Assembly: GCF_042655435.1 (NCBI RefSeq)
Contig: NZ_JBHSMG010000003.1
Location: forward strand, 62,001-126,000
Source of the DNA: Lysinimonas soli
GTDB lineage: Bacteria > Actinomycetota > Actinomycetes > Actinomycetales > Microbacteriaceae
DNA: 64,000 bases
Direction of reading: 5' to 3'
Below the pieces are notes generated by a model. The model ran no database searches. It saw only the letters and a program-made list of their open reading frames with translations, and was not told where the DNA came from. A program made the position numbers and the translations under genes. Every line of letters starts with the position of its first letter. The first letter of the stretch is position 1. Shown here in pieces: positions 7,007 to 15,096 of the stretch.

Positions 7007-8497
7007 TTGACGGCAGCGACGCCAAACGTCCTCGTGCTGATGACTGATCAGCATCGGGCGGACTCCCTGCGGAGTTACGGGAACGGGGTCACGAGCACGC
7101 CCGCCATCGATCGTCTTGCGGAGAGCGGGACTCAGTTCGACCGCTTCTACACGCCGACCGCGATCTGTACGCCCGCGCGAGCGTCGCTCTTCACCGGGAT
7201 GCACCCATTCCGTCACGGCTTGTTGGGCAACCCCGAGAGGAGCAGCGGGCTTCAGTCGGAGATCGGCGAGGGGACTCCGGTGCTGTCCGCGCCGTTGCTG
7301 GAAGCCGGCTACAACGTGGGGCACGTCGGCAAGTGGCACATCGGTCGCCACAAGGGACCCGAGGACTACGGCATGGATGGGGAGCACCTGGCCGGCGCTC
7401 TGAACCCCTTTCATCACGACTCCTACCTTCGGTGGTTGGGGGACCGTGGCTACCCGCCGTTCGCCGTGAAGGAGCCGATCTTCGGCACGTCGTTCAACGA
7501 CTCCGGGCGCGGCCACCTTCTCGCCGGTCGCCTGCAGCAGCCGTTCGAGGCCACGATGGAGTCATTCATCACGGACAGCGCGCTGACCCTTCTCGAGCGA
7601 TATGGCCGCGACTACCGCGCAGAGGGCACGCCCTTCATGCTCACCTGCAGCTGGTTCGGCCCGCACCTGCCGTACCTCATCCCGGATGAGTTCTACGACA
7701 TGTACGACCCCGACCTCGTCGAGCTGCCCGCCTCGTTCGCCGAGACCTTCGATGGCAAACCCGAGGTTCAGCGACGATACAGCGAGTACTGGTCGTCGGA
7801 TTCGTTCGATGAGGATCAATGGCGCAAGTTGATCGCGGTCTACTGGGGCTACGTCACCATGATCGATCGCTGCATGGGCATGATCCTCGCGCGAGTCGAC
7901 GAGTCGGGGCTCTGGGACAGCACCTCGGTCATCTTCACCGCGGACCACGGCGAGTTCACCGGTGCCCACCGCCTCAATGACAAGGGCCCGGCCATGTACG
8001 AGGACATCTACCGGATCCCGGGCATCATTCGGGTGCCCGGCCTGCCGCCTCAGCGGCGTCAGGAGTTCGCGTCGCTCATCGACCTGGCGCCCACCATCCT
8101 GGACCTGGCGGGTCTCGAGCCTCTCCCGACCGCCGACGGCACGACGCTCGTGCCCCTCCTCGCGGGCGGCACGCCGGACGAATGGCCGCAGCACATCGTC
8201 GCCGAATTCCACGGCCATCACTTCATGCACGACCAGAGGATGATCCGCGACCAGCGGTTCAAGTACATCTTCAACCCGGGCAGCGTCAACGAGCTGTACG
8301 ACCTGGTCGTCGACCCCGACGAGCTGCACAACGTGTACGACGCGCCGATCTACCGAGAAGACAGAGAACGGCTGGGCGCTCTGCTCTATCGAGAACTGTA
8401 TGAGCGGGGCGACACCGCCTACACCTGGATGAGCTACATGGGAGAAGTCGGGGACGGTCGCATGGCCGACGTCGACGGGGTTGCGGATCAAGTCTGA
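7007..8497 (+). CDS. Cytosolic sulfatase, formylglycine type
   Basis: Type I sulfatase (alkaline phosphatase superfamily) of 496 residues. The N-terminal metal motif is LMTDQHRADS, the modification signature C54-T-P-A-R58 marks the cysteine converted to formylglycine, GHVGKWHIG carries active-site Lys and His, and FTADHGEFTGAH provides the second metal site. There is no signal peptide, so it acts on an imported sulfate ester (or sulfamate) in the cytosol. The TTG start is supported by GAGGAG five bases upstream. It is first in an operon with SsuCB-like transport genes, an epimerase, a sugar kinase and NagB, and its activating enzyme is encoded at 15093. The closest look is the choline-sulfatase/heparan-sulfatase group; exact substrate unknown. 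Confidence 0.93.
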   Translation: MTAATPNVLVLMTDQHRADSLRSYGNGVTSTPAIDRLAESGTQFDRFYTPTAICTPARASLFTGMHPFRHGLLGNPERSSGLQSEIGEGTPVLSAPLLEAGYNVGHVGKWHIGRHKGPEDYGMDGEHLAGALNPFHHDSYLRWLGDRGYPPFAVKEPIFGTSFNDSGRGHLLAGRLQQPFEATMESFITDSALTLLERYGRDYRAEGTPFMLTCSWFGPHLPYLIPDEFYDMYDPDLVELPASFAETFDGKPEVQRRYSEYWSSDSFDEDQWRKLIAVYWGYVTMIDRCMGMILARVDESGLWDSTSVIFTADHGEFTGAHRLNDKGPAMYEDIYRIPGIIRVPGLPPQRRQEFASLIDLAPTILDLAGLEPLPTADGTTLVPLLAGGTPDEWPQHIVAEFHGHHFMHDQRMIRDQRFKYIFNPGSVNELYDLVVDPDELHNVYDAPIYREDRERLGALLYRELYERGDTAYTWMSYMGEVGDGRMADVDGVADQV

Positions 8498-9264
8498 TGC
8501 AGCTCAACAGGAAATTCTCCGTCGCGCAGAGCGTGCTGCTGGGCGTCTGTTCAGCGGCGCTTGCCCTTGGTCTGTGGTTCCTCCTGTCCAACATCGGGAT
8601 CACCGGCTTCCCCGGCCCCGCCGCGGTCTTGTCCCGGGCGTGGACGAGCATCCAGAACGGCGTGCTTCTCTCGGACACGCTCGCCAGCCTGCAGCGGGTG
8701 CTCATCGGCTATGCGATCGGCATCGGGTTGGCGATTCCCGTCGGCTTCCTCATGGGGTGGTATCCGATCGTCCGGGGCCTCTTCGCTCCGTGGATGCAGT
8801 TCCTGCGCATGGTGCCGCCGCTTGCCGTCATCCCTCTGGCCATCGTCCTGATGGGCATCGGGGAGGTTCCCAAGGTCTTCGTCATCTTCCTTGCCGCGTT
8901 CCTGTCCTCCCTCGTCTCGACCTACCAGGGCGTGATCTCCGTCGACGTCACGATGATCAACGCGGCTCGGGTTCTGGGAGCCAAGAACTCCGACCTCTTC
9001 CGGTTCGTCATCGTCCCCGCCTCGACGCCGTTCATCCTGGTGGGAATGCGGATCGGCCTGGGATCGGCCTGGGCGACGCTGGTCGCCGCGGAGCTGATCG
9101 CCGCTCAGTCAGGGCTCGGGTTCCGGATGCAACAGGCGCAGCTCTATTACGACCTTCCGACGATCTTCGTGCAACTCATCGCGATCGGAGTCATCGGGTT
9201 GCTGATGGACCAACTGCTGCTTCGCGCTGAGCGAAAGCTCGGCGGCTGGCAGGAAAGGATCTAG
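8497..9264 (+). CDS. ABC transporter permease, SsuC/TauC type
   Basis: Binding-protein-dependent inner-membrane permease of 255 residues with about six transmembrane helices and the EAA loop (ARVLGAKNSDLFRFVIVPASTPFILVGMRIGLG) near residue 160. This is the nitrate/sulfonate/taurine permease family, which normally imports anionic sulfonates. ATG 8497 overlaps the sulfatase stop (TGATG), so the genes are coupled. Together with the ATPase at 9267 and the lipoprotein at 11334 it forms one importer, whose cargo here is probably a sulfated sugar (inference). Confidence 0.93.
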   Translation: MQLNRKFSVAQSVLLGVCSAALALGLWFLLSNIGITGFPGPAAVLSRAWTSIQNGVLLSDTLASLQRVLIGYAIGIGLAIPVGFLMGWYPIVRGLFAPWMQFLRMVPPLAVIPLAIVLMGIGEVPKVFVIFLAAFLSSLVSTYQGVISVDVTMINAARVLGAKNSDLFRFVIVPASTPFILVGMRIGLGSAWATLVAAELIAAQSGLGFRMQQAQLYYDLPTIFVQLIAIGVIGLLMDQLLLRAERKLGGWQERI

Positions 9265-9266
9265 CG

Positions 9267-10040
9267 ATGCCGGACATCGACTTCCAGCATGTGAGCAAGA
9301 CCTTCGGATCGAAGGGCTTCCAGGCTCTTCACGATGTCAGCCTGACCATCGAGGACGGCGAGTTCGTGACCGTCGTCGGCCCATCCGGCTGTGGCAAGAG
9401 CACCCTGCTCAACATCGCGGCGGGGCTTCTGCAGGCCGATTCGGGCAACGTCATGGTCGGCAAGGATGTCGTCCGCGGGCCTCATCCCGATCGAGGCGTG
9501 ATCTTCCAGCAGTACGCGCTGTTCCCGTGGATGACGGTGCAGAAGAACGTCGAGTTCGGACCGAAACTCGCGCGCGTGCCGGCGAAGGAGCGTGCGGAGC
9601 GGGCTCGGCACTACATCGATCTAGTGGGACTGGGCGACTTCGCGAATGCCTTGCCGAAGACGCTGTCCGGGGGGATGAAGCAGCGTTGCGCGATCGCACG
9701 GGCCTACGCCGCCGATCCGAAGATCCTGTTGATGGACGAGCCCTTCGGCGCCCTGGACGCGCTCACCAGGGTGCACATGCAGGAGAATCTGCTGCGCACC
9801 TGGTCGGAAGAGCGCCGCACGGTCATGTTCGTGACCCACGACGTCGACGAGGCCGTCTACCTCGCTAACCGGGTCGTGGTCATGGAGAGCCGGCCCGGCC
9901 GGATCCGCGAGATCATCGACGTGGGCTTGCCTTACCCGCGCACGGAGGAGATCCGCCTCTCCGACGAGTTCGAGGACGTCCGTCGGCGCGTGTGGCGAGC
10001 GGTGTACCACCAGCCGTCCGCCCTGGGGCCGGACGCATGA
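9267..10040 (+). CDS. ABC transporter ATPase, SsuB/TauB type
   Basis: Nucleotide-binding subunit of 257 residues. It has Walker A GPSGCGKST (about residue 38), Q-loop FQQYALFPWM, signature LSGGMKQR, Walker B ILLMDEPFGALD and the H-loop histidine in VTHDVDEA. The sequence belongs to the nitrate/sulfonate/bicarbonate ATPase group. It lies two bases after the permease and its stop overlaps the epimerase start (ATGA). Confidence 0.95.
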   Translation: MPDIDFQHVSKTFGSKGFQALHDVSLTIEDGEFVTVVGPSGCGKSTLLNIAAGLLQADSGNVMVGKDVVRGPHPDRGVIFQQYALFPWMTVQKNVEFGPKLARVPAKERAERARHYIDLVGLGDFANALPKTLSGGMKQRCAIARAYAADPKILLMDEPFGALDALTRVHMQENLLRTWSEERRTVMFVTHDVDEAVYLANRVVVMESRPGRIREIIDVGLPYPRTEEIRLSDEFEDVRRRVWRAVYHQPSALGPDA

Positions 10041-11344
10041 GCGACGAGCACGACCGCGTCGCCGCGCGGCTCGCCTCTCTCGCTCGTCACCTCCAACAGG
10101 ATGTCCTGCCGTGGTGGCTGACCCACGGCGTCGACCGCGAGTACGGCGGAGTGTTCACCTTCTGGGGCGGCGACGGCACCCGATTGATGTCCACCGACAA
10201 GTACGTGTGGTCGCAAGGTCGGTGGATCTGGACCCTGGCCTCCCTGGCGCGCGTGGCCAAGCGCGGGTTGCTGCCGGAGGTCGACGCGGAGGAGCTGCTG
10301 CGGCTGGCGGCCCAGTCGGCCTCGTTCGTTCGCGACTCCGCGATCCTCGAGGACGGCACCTGCGCGAACTTCCTCACTCGCGAGGGCTCGCCCACTCTCG
10401 GATTCACCGGCACCGAGCTGCACTCGAGCGTCTACGCCGACCTGTTCGTGGCGTCGGGCTTCGCCGCCCTCTCCCGCGAGTCGAACGCGCCCGAGTGGGG
10501 TTCGCTCGCTGATCGCCTGCTTTCGGGCGCGGCATCGCGCATCGAAGCGAAGACGGCGCGGACCGCTCCCTACCCGGTTCCCCCCGGGTTCGCCGGGTTC
10601 GGCCCGCCGATGATCCTCATGAACTCCGCCTCCGAGGTCCACAAGGCGACCGGGTCGCAGAGCAGCGCCATGGTCGCGCTCGCTGCTGCTCGGCAGCTTC
10701 GATCGGAGTTCTTCGAGAACGGCGTCGACAGCTGCGAGCTCCGGCCTCTGGGGCAGGAGGCGACGGAGACGGTGGAGGCCAGGCACCGGAATCCGGGGCA
10801 CCTGCTCGAGTCCCTGTGGTTCATGCTCGACGTTGCGGAGCCCCTGCCGGGAGCGGCCGCGTCACCGGACAGCACGACGGCGCCCTGGCTGGTCGATGTG
10901 CTCGATTTCCAGTGTCAGCGCGCCTGGGACGCGGAGTTCGGGGGCCTCTTCCGCTTCGTCGACAAGGATGGCGGCGCACCGCGGGGAGCACGCACCGGCT
11001 CCGACTACGAGCGGACCGTTCTGAGCACCTGGGACCTGAAGCTCTGGTGGCCGCACACCGAGGCCATGTACTCGGCCTTGCTCCTCTGGACGCGCACCGG
11101 CGATGAGCGGGCTCTGAACTGGTTCTGGCGGCTGGACGAGTACTCGTTCTCCCGATTCCCGGCGGGTCCTGGGCGGGAATGGAATCAGATCCTCACTCGG
11201 CAGGGCGTCCCCTCAGAGCCGGATCCTCAGGCACTGCTCCCCGTGAAGGATCCCTTCCACCTCATGCGTGCACTTCTCCTCCTGGTCGAGATCACCGATG
11301 ATCCGGCCTTCACTCACACAGAAAGGAAGTTCGTTGAACAGTAA
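10037..11344 (+). CDS. N-acylglucosamine 2-epimerase (AGE) family sugar epimerase/isomerase
   Basis: (alpha/alpha)6-barrel protein of 435 residues. Family marks are EYGGVFTFWG near the N-terminus, DKYVWSQGRWIWTLASLA, the catalytic-region NPGHLLESLWFML, and WWPHTEAMYSALL with the second histidine. AGE proteins interconvert C2 epimers (GlcNAc/ManNAc) or aldose/ketose pairs. Next to a sugar kinase and NagB, a role in converting a mannosamine-type sugar to the gluco form, or the reverse, is likely but not proven. It is translationally coupled to the ATPase, and its last bases overlap the binding-protein start. Confidence 0.88.
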   Translation: MSDEHDRVAARLASLARHLQQDVLPWWLTHGVDREYGGVFTFWGGDGTRLMSTDKYVWSQGRWIWTLASLARVAKRGLLPEVDAEELLRLAAQSASFVRDSAILEDGTCANFLTREGSPTLGFTGTELHSSVYADLFVASGFAALSRESNAPEWGSLADRLLSGAASRIEAKTARTAPYPVPPGFAGFGPPMILMNSASEVHKATGSQSSAMVALAAARQLRSEFFENGVDSCELRPLGQEATETVEARHRNPGHLLESLWFMLDVAEPLPGAAASPDSTTAPWLVDVLDFQCQRAWDAEFGGLFRFVDKDGGAPRGARTGSDYERTVLSTWDLKLWWPHTEAMYSALLLWTRTGDERALNWFWRLDEYSFSRFPAGPGREWNQILTRQGVPSEPDPQALLPVKDPFHLMRALLLLVEITDDPAFTHTERKFVEQ

Positions 11345-12359
11345 GAGTCGCCTGAGACGAATCGCCGTGATCGCAACGATCGCAGCGGCGGCCACGGCCA
11401 TATCCGGATGCGCGCAGAGCTCGACCCCGAGCGCGAGTTCGACGGCGGAGATTCCGACGATCGAGTTCGGCTACATCGGGGACTTCAACGGGAGCTACGC
11501 GCTGGCCGTGGCCGACAAGCTGGGGCTGTGGAGCAAGTACGGCGTGAAGATCGACCCGAAGGTCTTCACCAATGGACCCCTTCAGATCCAGGCGATGCAG
11601 ACGGGTGACATCGACACCGGCAGCATCGGCCCCGGCGCGCTCTGGATGGCCGCCGCCGGTCAGGCGAAGGTGATCTCCATCAATGGGCTCGGCCTGGCCG
11701 ACCGAGTCGTGGCCCTGCCGGGGAAGGGCATCTCGTCGATCAAGGATCTCCGCGGCAAGAAGGTGGCCGTCCCCCAGGGCACGTCCGGCGACATGATCCT
11801 CCAGCTCGCCTTGAAGAGGGCGCACATGACCGAGGCCGACATCCAGCCGGTGAACATGGACCCGTCGACGGTGGTCTCGGCCTTGTCCGCCGGGCAGGTG
11901 GACGCCGCTGCGATCTGGTACCCGTTGGTCGACACGATCAAGAAGGCCCAGCCCGGCCTGATCGAGCTGGCGTCCGACAAGGAGTTCTACCCGAAGAACA
12001 CCTTCCCCGGGACGATCGTCGCCAGCAACCATTTCGCTGCGACGAACAAGCCGGCGCTGGTCAAGCTCCTCAAGGTTCTTCAGGCTGCCAACGACTACTG
12101 GCTGACGCACAAGGAGCAGACCATCAAGTTGACGGCGGAGTACCTGAAGATCCCGGAGGCCACCGTCAAGAGCAATGCCGAGAACATCATGTACCCCACG
12201 ACGGCGGAGCTGGTCACTCAGTCCAAGGACGGGACCTCGGCGAAATGGCTCTCCGACCTGGCGTCGATCTTCGTCGGGATGGGGAAGCTCGGCAAGGCCA
12301 AGGACATCAAGGACTGGTACCTGTCCGAGCTGTGGCCCGAGGCAGCAGCGAGCAGGTAG
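11334..12359 (+). CDS. ABC transporter substrate-binding lipoprotein, SsuA-like
   Basis: Protein of 341 residues with a lipoprotein signal: basic NSKSRLRR, a hydrophobic stretch and the lipobox AISGC with Cys26 as the lipidated residue. The mature part is a periplasmic-binding type 2 fold of the nitrate/sulfonate/taurine class (FGYIGDFNGSYALAVADKLGLW; TGDIDTGSIGPGAL; GKKVAVPQGTSGDMI). It captures the substrate at the cell surface for the 8497/9267 importer. The TTG start overlaps the epimerase end and has AAAGGAAG four bases upstream. A strong stem-loop follows at 12373-12412. Confidence 0.92.
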   Translation: MNSKSRLRRIAVIATIAAAATAISGCAQSSTPSASSTAEIPTIEFGYIGDFNGSYALAVADKLGLWSKYGVKIDPKVFTNGPLQIQAMQTGDIDTGSIGPGALWMAAAGQAKVISINGLGLADRVVALPGKGISSIKDLRGKKVAVPQGTSGDMILQLALKRAHMTEADIQPVNMDPSTVVSALSAGQVDAAAIWYPLVDTIKKAQPGLIELASDKEFYPKNTFPGTIVASNHFAATNKPALVKLLKVLQAANDYWLTHKEQTIKLTAEYLKIPEATVKSNAENIMYPTTAELVTQSKDGTSAKWLSDLASIFVGMGKLGKAKDIKDWYLSELWPEAAASR

Positions 12360-12372
12360 TCGTGCGTCGCCA

Positions 12373-12412
12373 CCGGTCGTCGAAACCGTCGTGCGATCGT
12401 TTCGACGGCCGG
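12373..12412 (+). terminator. Intra-operon stem-loop after the binding-protein gene
   Basis: Left arm 12373-12386 and right arm 12399-12412 pair over 13 Watson-Crick bases plus one G-T, including GTCGAAAC with GTTTCGAC, around a 12-base loop. There is no T-tract, so this is more likely a partial terminator or an mRNA-stabilising structure that keeps binding-protein mRNA more abundant than the kinase mRNA, as in other ABC operons (inference). Confidence 0.55.
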
Positions 12413-12454
12413 CGGTCCACACTGACCGCTCCCGAGCAAAGCAAAGAAGACGAC

Positions 12455-13417
12455 GTGGGTTCAGACTCGACCAGCACATCTCCGGCCGGTCCCCGCTCGG
12501 CGGCCGTGAGAATCGGTATCGACATCGGCGGTACGAAGACCGAGGCCGTCGCGGTGGACGGATGCGGTCGGGTCCTGTACTCCGTCGAGTTGCCCACCGT
12601 GCCGGGGCCCCGCGCGGTCATCGATACGGCCGTGGCAGCCGCCAACCGAGTCGCCGAGCTGAGCCATGTTGCGATGTCAGGCCTGGACGCCATCGGCGTC
12701 GGCGTGCCCGGCACCGTCAACACGGTGACCGGCGAAGTCCAGCATGCTCTGAATCTCGGAGTGACAAGGCTCGACCTGGGCAACCAGCTTGCCCAGCGCT
12801 TCGGCTCCACAGTTCGAGTCGACAACGACGTCAAGGCGGCCGCGCTCGGGGCATACCGGGTGATGGCCGTCCGCAATTCGATGGCCTATCTGAACCTCGG
12901 TACCGGAACGGCGGCCGGCATCATCGTCGATGGACGGGTACTGCGCGGAGCGAAGGGTGCGGCCGGCGAGGTAGGGCACATCCCGATAGACCCCGGCGGT
13001 GCTCGATGCCCCTGCGGTCAGCGGGGATGCTTGGAGACGGTGGCAAGTGGATCCGGGATCGCTCGGCAGTGGTCGACCGATGATCCGTACCCAGTTCGCG
13101 CGCTTCTCGCCGCCGCAGCAGGGGGCGACCTTGCCGCGAGGGCTGTGCAAAGGCGGCTGGTCGAGGGAATCGCATCAGCCGTGCGCGTCCTCGTGCTCAC
13201 CGTGGATGTGAACGCCGTGGTCTTGGGCGGCGGGCTGACTCGTCTGGGGAGGACTCTGATTGGCGAGGTCCACGGAGTGTTGGCCGGCTGGGCAGAGTCT
13301 TCGCCATTTCTCGAATCGCTGAATCTGCCGGGACGCCTCATGCTCGTGCCAGAAGGAAGTCACGCCGCCGCGGTCGGAGCTGCCCTCCTGGGGGACGACG
13401 GATCATGGAAGTCCTGA
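12455..13417 (+). CDS. ROK family sugar kinase
   Basis: Kinase of 320 residues with an intact phosphate loop (IGIDIGGTKTEAVAV near residue 23), the catalytic aspartate in VDNDVKAAALG, the ROK zinc motif CPCGQRGCLE, and VVLGGGLT. Unlike the ROK protein at 5643 it has no DNA-binding domain. It probably phosphorylates glucosamine, mannosamine or an N-acyl derivative at O6 before NagB. GTG 12455 follows AAAGAAGA by four bases. The 3' end overlaps nagB by 13 bases. Confidence 0.9.
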   Translation: MGSDSTSTSPAGPRSAAVRIGIDIGGTKTEAVAVDGCGRVLYSVELPTVPGPRAVIDTAVAAANRVAELSHVAMSGLDAIGVGVPGTVNTVTGEVQHALNLGVTRLDLGNQLAQRFGSTVRVDNDVKAAALGAYRVMAVRNSMAYLNLGTGTAAGIIVDGRVLRGAKGAAGEVGHIPIDPGGARCPCGQRGCLETVASGSGIARQWSTDDPYPVRALLAAAAGGDLAARAVQRRLVEGIASAVRVLVLTVDVNAVVLGGGLTRLGRTLIGEVHGVLAGWAESSPFLESLNLPGRLMLVPEGSHAAAVGAALLGDDGSWKS

Positions 13418-14184
13418 TCCTGCCCCAGGATGTTGCTGCAGAGCTGGTCGCCCGGCACATCCTCACGCTCATTCAACACAAGCCCGACGCTGTTCTTGGG
13501 CTGGCTACGGGATCAACGCCGCTGCCGGTCTATCGAGCCTTGGAACGACTGATTGCCGAATGGGAAGTGGACACATCCCGCGTGCGGGGATTCGCGCTGG
13601 ACGAATACGTGGGCCTGCCGGAAGGTCACCCTCAGTCATATCGAGCAGTCATCACCCGTGAGGTGATCGAACCACTGCGCCTGACCCCGTCGCAGATACG
13701 CGTGCCGAACGGGGCAACGGAGACGATCAAGGACGCCCCCGCCGAGTATGAGGCCGAAATCGCGGCATCCGGGGGTGTGGATCTGCAACTCCTGGGCCTG
13801 GGCGGCAACGGTCATATCGGGTTCAACGAACCAGGATCGTCGCTGGGGTCGAGCACTCGGGTGAAGACGTTGACCGCGCAGACCCGGCACGACAACGCCC
13901 GGTTCTTCCCGTCGGAGGACGAAGTCCCGCGGCACTGCATCACCCAGGGGGTCTCAACCATCCTCAAGGCGCGGCATCTCGTGCTTCTCGCGTTTGGAGA
14001 GAGCAAGGCTCAGGCGGTCGCCGCGGCTGTCGAAGGTCCGATATCGGCGTCGAATCCTGCCTCGGCACTTCAACTGCATCCGCACACGACTGTTCTCGTC
14101 GACGAGGCGGCCGCGAGGCACCTGAGCAACGCCGAATACTATGCCTCCTCATACCGAAACAAGCCGGACTGGCAAGCGCTCTAA
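13405..14184 (+). CDS. nagB: Glucosamine-6-phosphate deaminase
   Basis: NagB of 259 residues, the usual length. It has LGLATGSTPLPVY (phosphate loop), FALDEYVGL with the catalytic aspartate, GLGGNGHIGFNEPGSS with the ring-opening histidine, and the C-terminal ASSYRNKPDW. It converts glucosamine-6-phosphate to fructose-6-phosphate and ammonia in the cytosol. No NagA deacetylase lies nearby, so the pathway either handles a non-acetylated amino sugar or borrows NagA from elsewhere. Its start lies inside the kinase gene. Confidence 0.95.
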   Translation: MEVLILPQDVAAELVARHILTLIQHKPDAVLGLATGSTPLPVYRALERLIAEWEVDTSRVRGFALDEYVGLPEGHPQSYRAVITREVIEPLRLTPSQIRVPNGATETIKDAPAEYEAEIAASGGVDLQLLGLGGNGHIGFNEPGSSLGSSTRVKTLTAQTRHDNARFFPSEDEVPRHCITQGVSTILKARHLVLLAFGESKAQAVAAAVEGPISASNPASALQLHPHTTVLVDEAAARHLSNAEYYASSYRNKPDWQAL

Positions 14185-14291
14185 CGGCGCCGTGGGACAG
14201 AGCCGGTAGTTCGGAGACGAGCTCTCGGGGTGGTCGGCGGAAAGATCCCGGAATGAGACGAACAACCTCAGCAACAGAAAGCAGCACACGG

Positions 14292-14420
14292 ATGACCCGC
14301 GCACGACGCTCCGACATCGTCATGATCCTCACTGACGATCACGCCTCCTACTCGATCGGCGCGTTCGGGCTGAAGGCGGCCAGATGCCGTGCCGCGATGA
14401 CCCCTATGACTGCTTCATGA
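14292..14420 (+). pseudogene. Remnant of a second sulfatase (N-terminus only)
   Basis: A 42-codon frame begins with a clear sulfatase N-terminus, SDIVMILTDDHASYSIGAFG, containing the first metal-binding Asp pair and histidine. It diverges after about residue 27 and stops at 14418-14420. The cysteine signature and everything beyond are gone. The junction with the DUF202 gene is therefore a deletion that removed most of a second sulfatase while keeping the downstream accessory genes. Confidence 0.75.
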
Positions 14421-14770
14421 CTCGGTTTCCCGCCTGGGTGTACCGCGAGGGTACCGAGCCCGATCCGCGTTTCAGCCTGGCCAACGAGCGCACCTTTCTC
14501 GCCTGGCTGCGGACGGCGCTTGCTTTGCTGGCCGGCGGCGTGGGACTGGAGGCGTTGCGCATCCCCCAGGTGGCCGGCCTCCGGCTGGCTGCCGCCGGGC
14601 TGCTGCTCCTGCTCGGTCTACTTGCTGTGGCGCAGGGATGGATCGGGTGGGCGCGATCGGAGCGCTCGCTGCGTTTGTCGCGGGCGCTTCCTGGACCGAC
14701 GGTCGGTGCTGTGGTCGCCATCGGGGTGCTCGTCGTGGCGGTGACGGTCGTGGTTGGGTCGTTCCTGTGA
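14417..14770 (+). CDS. DUF202 membrane protein (YidH-like), first copy
   Basis: Small membrane protein of 117 residues with the DUF202 start motif RFSLANERTFLAWLRTALALLAGGVGLE and three transmembrane segments. DUF202 pairs sit beside sulfatase genes in other bacteria, including E. coli yidH-yidG near yidJ, which suggests a link with sulfatase function, but the activity is unknown. ATG 14417 overlaps the stop of the sulfatase stub; an in-frame ATG at 14384 is possible but its extra residues come from the stub region. Its stop overlaps the next gene (GTGA). Confidence 0.82.
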   Translation: MTRFPAWVYREGTEPDPRFSLANERTFLAWLRTALALLAGGVGLEALRIPQVAGLRLAAAGLLLLLGLLAVAQGWIGWARSERSLRLSRALPGPTVGAVVAIGVLVVAVTVVVGSFL

Positions 14771-15096
14771 CCGACACGCCTTTCGATGCAGGTCTGCAGC
14801 CGGAACGAACTCTGCTTGCGTGGCGCAGGACGAGTCTGTCGATCGGGGTCGGCGGGTTGCTGTTCATCAGGTTCGCTGTGGAACGGATGGGAGCCGCGGC
14901 CATCCTGTTGGGCCTATTGGGATTGTTGCTGGCGGTGGCCTCCTATATCGATGCGTCCCGCCGATACCGTCGTGTGCACGGGTACCTGACGGTCGGCCTG
15001 TCTGTGGCGTCGGCCGCGATTCCGATCTCTTTGGCGGCCGCCTCCGTCGCAGTGTTCGCCGTGGCCTGTCTGGCATGGTTGGTGGTCGCGGCATGA
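14767..15096 (+). CDS. DUF202 membrane protein (YidG-like), second copy
   Basis: Protein of 109 residues with the motif GLQPERTLLAWRRTSLSI and three hydrophobic segments, a diverged partner of the preceding DUF202 protein. The GTG start and the stop both overlap their neighbours by four bases (GTGA, ATGA), so the two DUF202 genes and the formylglycine enzyme are translated as one unit. The function is unknown; the pair probably forms a hetero-oligomer in the membrane (inference). Confidence 0.82.
   Translation: MTDTPFDAGLQPERTLLAWRRTSLSIGVGGLLFIRFAVERMGAAAILLGLLGLLLAVASYIDASRRYRRVHGYLTVGLSVASAAIPISLAAASVAVFAVACLAWLVVAA

Noticed and set aside
14384..14416. Upstream start for the first DUF202 protein
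   Set aside because: The extra 11 residues derive from the sulfatase stub, have no ribosome site, and precede the conserved DUF202 start.
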